Shown one piece after another: positions 4,898 through 5,944 of a DNA stretch of 5,944 nt (position 1 is the first letter of the stretch; every line of letters starts with the position of its first letter). This stretch comes from Actinobacteria bacterium UBA4719 (GTDB taxonomy: Bacteria; Actinomycetota; Actinomycetes; Actinomycetales; Dermatophilaceae). Location: positions 11,352 through 17,295 of the forward strand of contig DHJN01000237.1 of NCBI GenBank assembly GCA_002404345.1, in the 5' to 3' direction. The position numbers were made by a program, and so were the translations under genes. The notes beneath the pieces were generated by a model that saw only the letters and a program-made list of their open reading frames with translations, did not search any database and was not told the origin of the DNA.

Positions 4898-4998
4898 TCT
4901 GAAGTCGAAGCAGGCCTCAGACGGGCTGATTTAGGCTACTTTGGGAAACCCGTAAAGGACAGGCCAACCGGGCGGCCAAGTCGAACCTTCGAAGCAGG
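4888..4998. repeat. Short direct repeats in the convergent gap
   Basis: GACGGGCTAAT (4888-4898) recurs as GACGGGCTGAT (4920-4930), 10 of 11 bases, offset 32 bp. TCGAAGCAGG occurs exactly at 4905-4914 and 4989-4998. GGCCAA occurs at 4962-4967 and 4974-4979. A small stem-loop (4939-4957: CTTTGGG, loop AAA, CCC, bulge GT, AAAG) lies among them. The stretch between the last + strand stop and the first - strand stop has no other visible content. The repeats may be old duplications or bidirectional transcription-end structure; none is strong. Confidence 0.35.
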
Positions 4999-5009
4999 TG
5001 CCGCTGCCG

Positions 5010-5324
5010 TCAGCCTCGGACCAGGGTGAGGAGCATTACCGCTGGCTCTACTGCAACCACCGCGTGCGGCGTTTCCGGCGCCATGTGAAGCCAGAACCCC
5101 GGTCCAGCATCGAGCTCCTCGCCGTCGGCGGTTAACCGCAGACGGCCCGCGAGGACCTGGACGATGGCGGCGCTCGAGGCCCGGTGCTGCGTGAGCTCCT
5201 CACCCGCGTCCAGGCCGAACACCGTGACATTCAACTGGCGATCGCGGTGGATGACCTTTGACACGATCGCGCCGGGCTGGATCGCTACAGCGCTGGTTGC
5301 GTCGGCGACTGCGATGTGCGGCAT
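5010..5324 (-). CDS. Small single-domain cupin protein
   Basis: This 104-residue protein starts at ATG 5324, with AAGGAG (5335-5330) 5 nt upstream, a good ribosome binding site. It consists of one cupin barrel: first motif GEELTQHRASSAAIVQVLAG (41-60) and second motif APETPHAVVAVE (82-93). In metal-binding cupins the first motif has G-x5-H-x-H and a glutamate; here H47 is followed by R48-A49 and the glutamate position is alanine (A53). H47 and H87 remain, with H80 nearby. The protein may bind metal differently or not at all, so an enzymatic role should not be assumed. It lies 35 bp after the second cupin gene on the same strand and shares the QHRA/EHRA pattern with it, so the two are likely paralogues in one operon. 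A sensor, sugar- or anion-binding role is possible, but nothing in the sequence settles it. Confidence 0.9.
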   Translation of the reverse strand: MPHIAVADATSAVAIQPGAIVSKVIHRDRQLNVTVFGLDAGEELTQHRASSAAIVQVLAGRLRLTADGEELDAGPGFWLHMAPETPHAVVAVEPAVMLLTLVRG

Positions 5325-5359
5325 GGGCGCTCCTTGGCGGTGAATAAGGAAGAGGATCG

Positions 5360-5773
5360 CTACTGGGAGGGGACCTGGCGGGCTCCGCCTCCGATCGTGA
5401 GCAAGAAAGCGCTGTCCTCGACGCCGCTCACCTCGTGGGCGAGGTTCGGGGCGAGCGATGTCAGGTCGCCGGGCGACATCTCTAGCGTCCGGTCCGCGAG
5501 CGCCAAGCGGACTCTGCCCTCCAGCACCCTCAGCACGATCGGCCGAGCAGCCCGGTGTTCGGCCATGTGCCCACCCTTCGGCAAGGCGACCAGCACGACG
5601 CCGAGGCCGGGACGATTCACGATCGTGGTCGACGCGTGATCGTTGCGTCGGTAGGAGGCCGAGCGCCGGAGCGCCGCGAGCTCGGAGTCGATGTTGGTGG
5701 TGACGACCGGAATCGAGATGCGGCCGGCCGGACGCGATCCGGCCAACTCATCGAGAGGGTGGTCCTGCGACAT
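5360..5773 (-). CDS. Cupin domain protein, first gene of the cupin pair
   Basis: This 137-residue protein uses ATG 5773. AGGAG (5787-5783) lies 9 nt upstream within AAGGAGA, so this start is favoured over ATG 5917 of the same open frame. Residues 1-40 are a charged, probably helical N-terminus (MSQDHPLDELAG, then DSELAALRRS). The following segment (STTIVNRPGLGVVLVALPKG, 48-67) leads into the barrel, as in many actinobacterial small cupins. Motif 1 is GGHMAEHRAARPIVLRVLEG (67-86) and motif 2 LAPNLAHEV (108-116). As in its neighbour, the second motif-1 histidine is replaced (H73-R74-A75) and the glutamate is missing. H69, H73 and H113 are the only candidate ligands. The pair probably evolved by duplication. 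Function unknown; redox sensing, small-molecule binding or stress roles are possible. Confidence 0.88.
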   Translation of the reverse strand: MSQDHPLDELAGSRPAGRISIPVVTTNIDSELAALRRSASYRRNDHASTTIVNRPGLGVVLVALPKGGHMAEHRAARPIVLRVLEGRVRLALADRTLEMSPGDLTSLAPNLAHEVSGVEDSAFLLTIGGGARQVPSQ

Positions 5774-5944
5774 GGTTCGTTTCTCCTTCGGAAGCTTCGC
5801 CTCCTGCACCCGCCGCTCGATCTCAGCCAGGGTCATAGCGTAAGCGGCGTTTAGATCCGGCCGGTTACGAAGTACGTGGGCGGCCGTAGGCGGTATTGGA
5901 GGCCGGACGATCAACATCGTCTGTTCGCGAGCGTCGAGTGCGGC
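5774..5944 (-). other. Open reading frame upstream of and in frame with the cupin
   Basis: The frame of the 5360-5773 cupin has no stop from 5773 to the window edge (57 codons). It reads AALDAREQT, then from ATG 5917 MLIVRPPIPPTAAHVLRNRP, then DLNAAYAMTLAEIERRVQEA and KLPKEKRT directly before ATG 5773. Codons are moderately G/C-ending at position 3 (about two thirds), and the last 25 residues look helical and charged. Either the cupin has a longer N-terminal region starting outside the window, or the strong internal ribosome binding site marks the true start and this is leader or the end of another coding unit. The two other minus-strand frames have stops here. Confidence 0.4.

Overview
The window looks like chromosomal DNA of a high-GC bacterium, most likely an actinobacterium and possibly from an uncultured soil or freshwater group. 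The reasons are a GC content of about 60-65% by eye, GTG and TTG starts, a DrrA/DrrB-type ABC exporter, a secreted SGNH hydrolase with a CPGETS block, and paired small cupins of an actinobacterial kind. No rRNA, tRNA, CRISPR array, transposase or integrase was found.

Layout. Plus strand: (1) 105-746, a VapBC-type toxin-antitoxin pair. The RHH antitoxin is intact, but the PIN toxin is split by a single extra base near 534. (2) 869-2414, an ABC exporter of one ATPase and one six-helix ABC-2 permease, overlapping by 8 bp. A 14-bp perfect palindrome and a possible -10 box lie upstream. (3) 2415-2973, about 560 bp without a convincing intact gene. It holds small stem-loops and a protein-like reading-frame remnant. 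(4) 2974-3825, a secreted SGNH/GDSL hydrolase with a strong ribosome binding site. (5) 3934-4657, a GlsB/YeaQ-type small membrane protein, then, 22 bp later, a membrane protein that looks like a PH-like domain split by a transmembrane hairpin. (6) 4658-5009, the gap between convergent genes, with a second frame-broken remnant and short direct repeats. Minus strand: (7) 5944-5010, two related single-domain cupins in one probable operon. The reading frame of the first stays open to the window edge.

How the genes fit together: the exporter pair forms one transporter with an unknown cargo. The GlsB-like protein and its neighbour probably form an envelope or stress unit. The two cupins are paralogues that share an unusual motif in which expected metal ligands are replaced. 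I see no single pathway joining the blocks; this looks like ordinary accessory chromosome with small decaying genes between conserved ones. I did not find a clearly new multi-gene defence or mobile system. The best leads are the split PH/transmembrane protein beside GlsB, the metal-ligand-poor cupin pair with its open N-terminal extension, and the three small broken reading frames.
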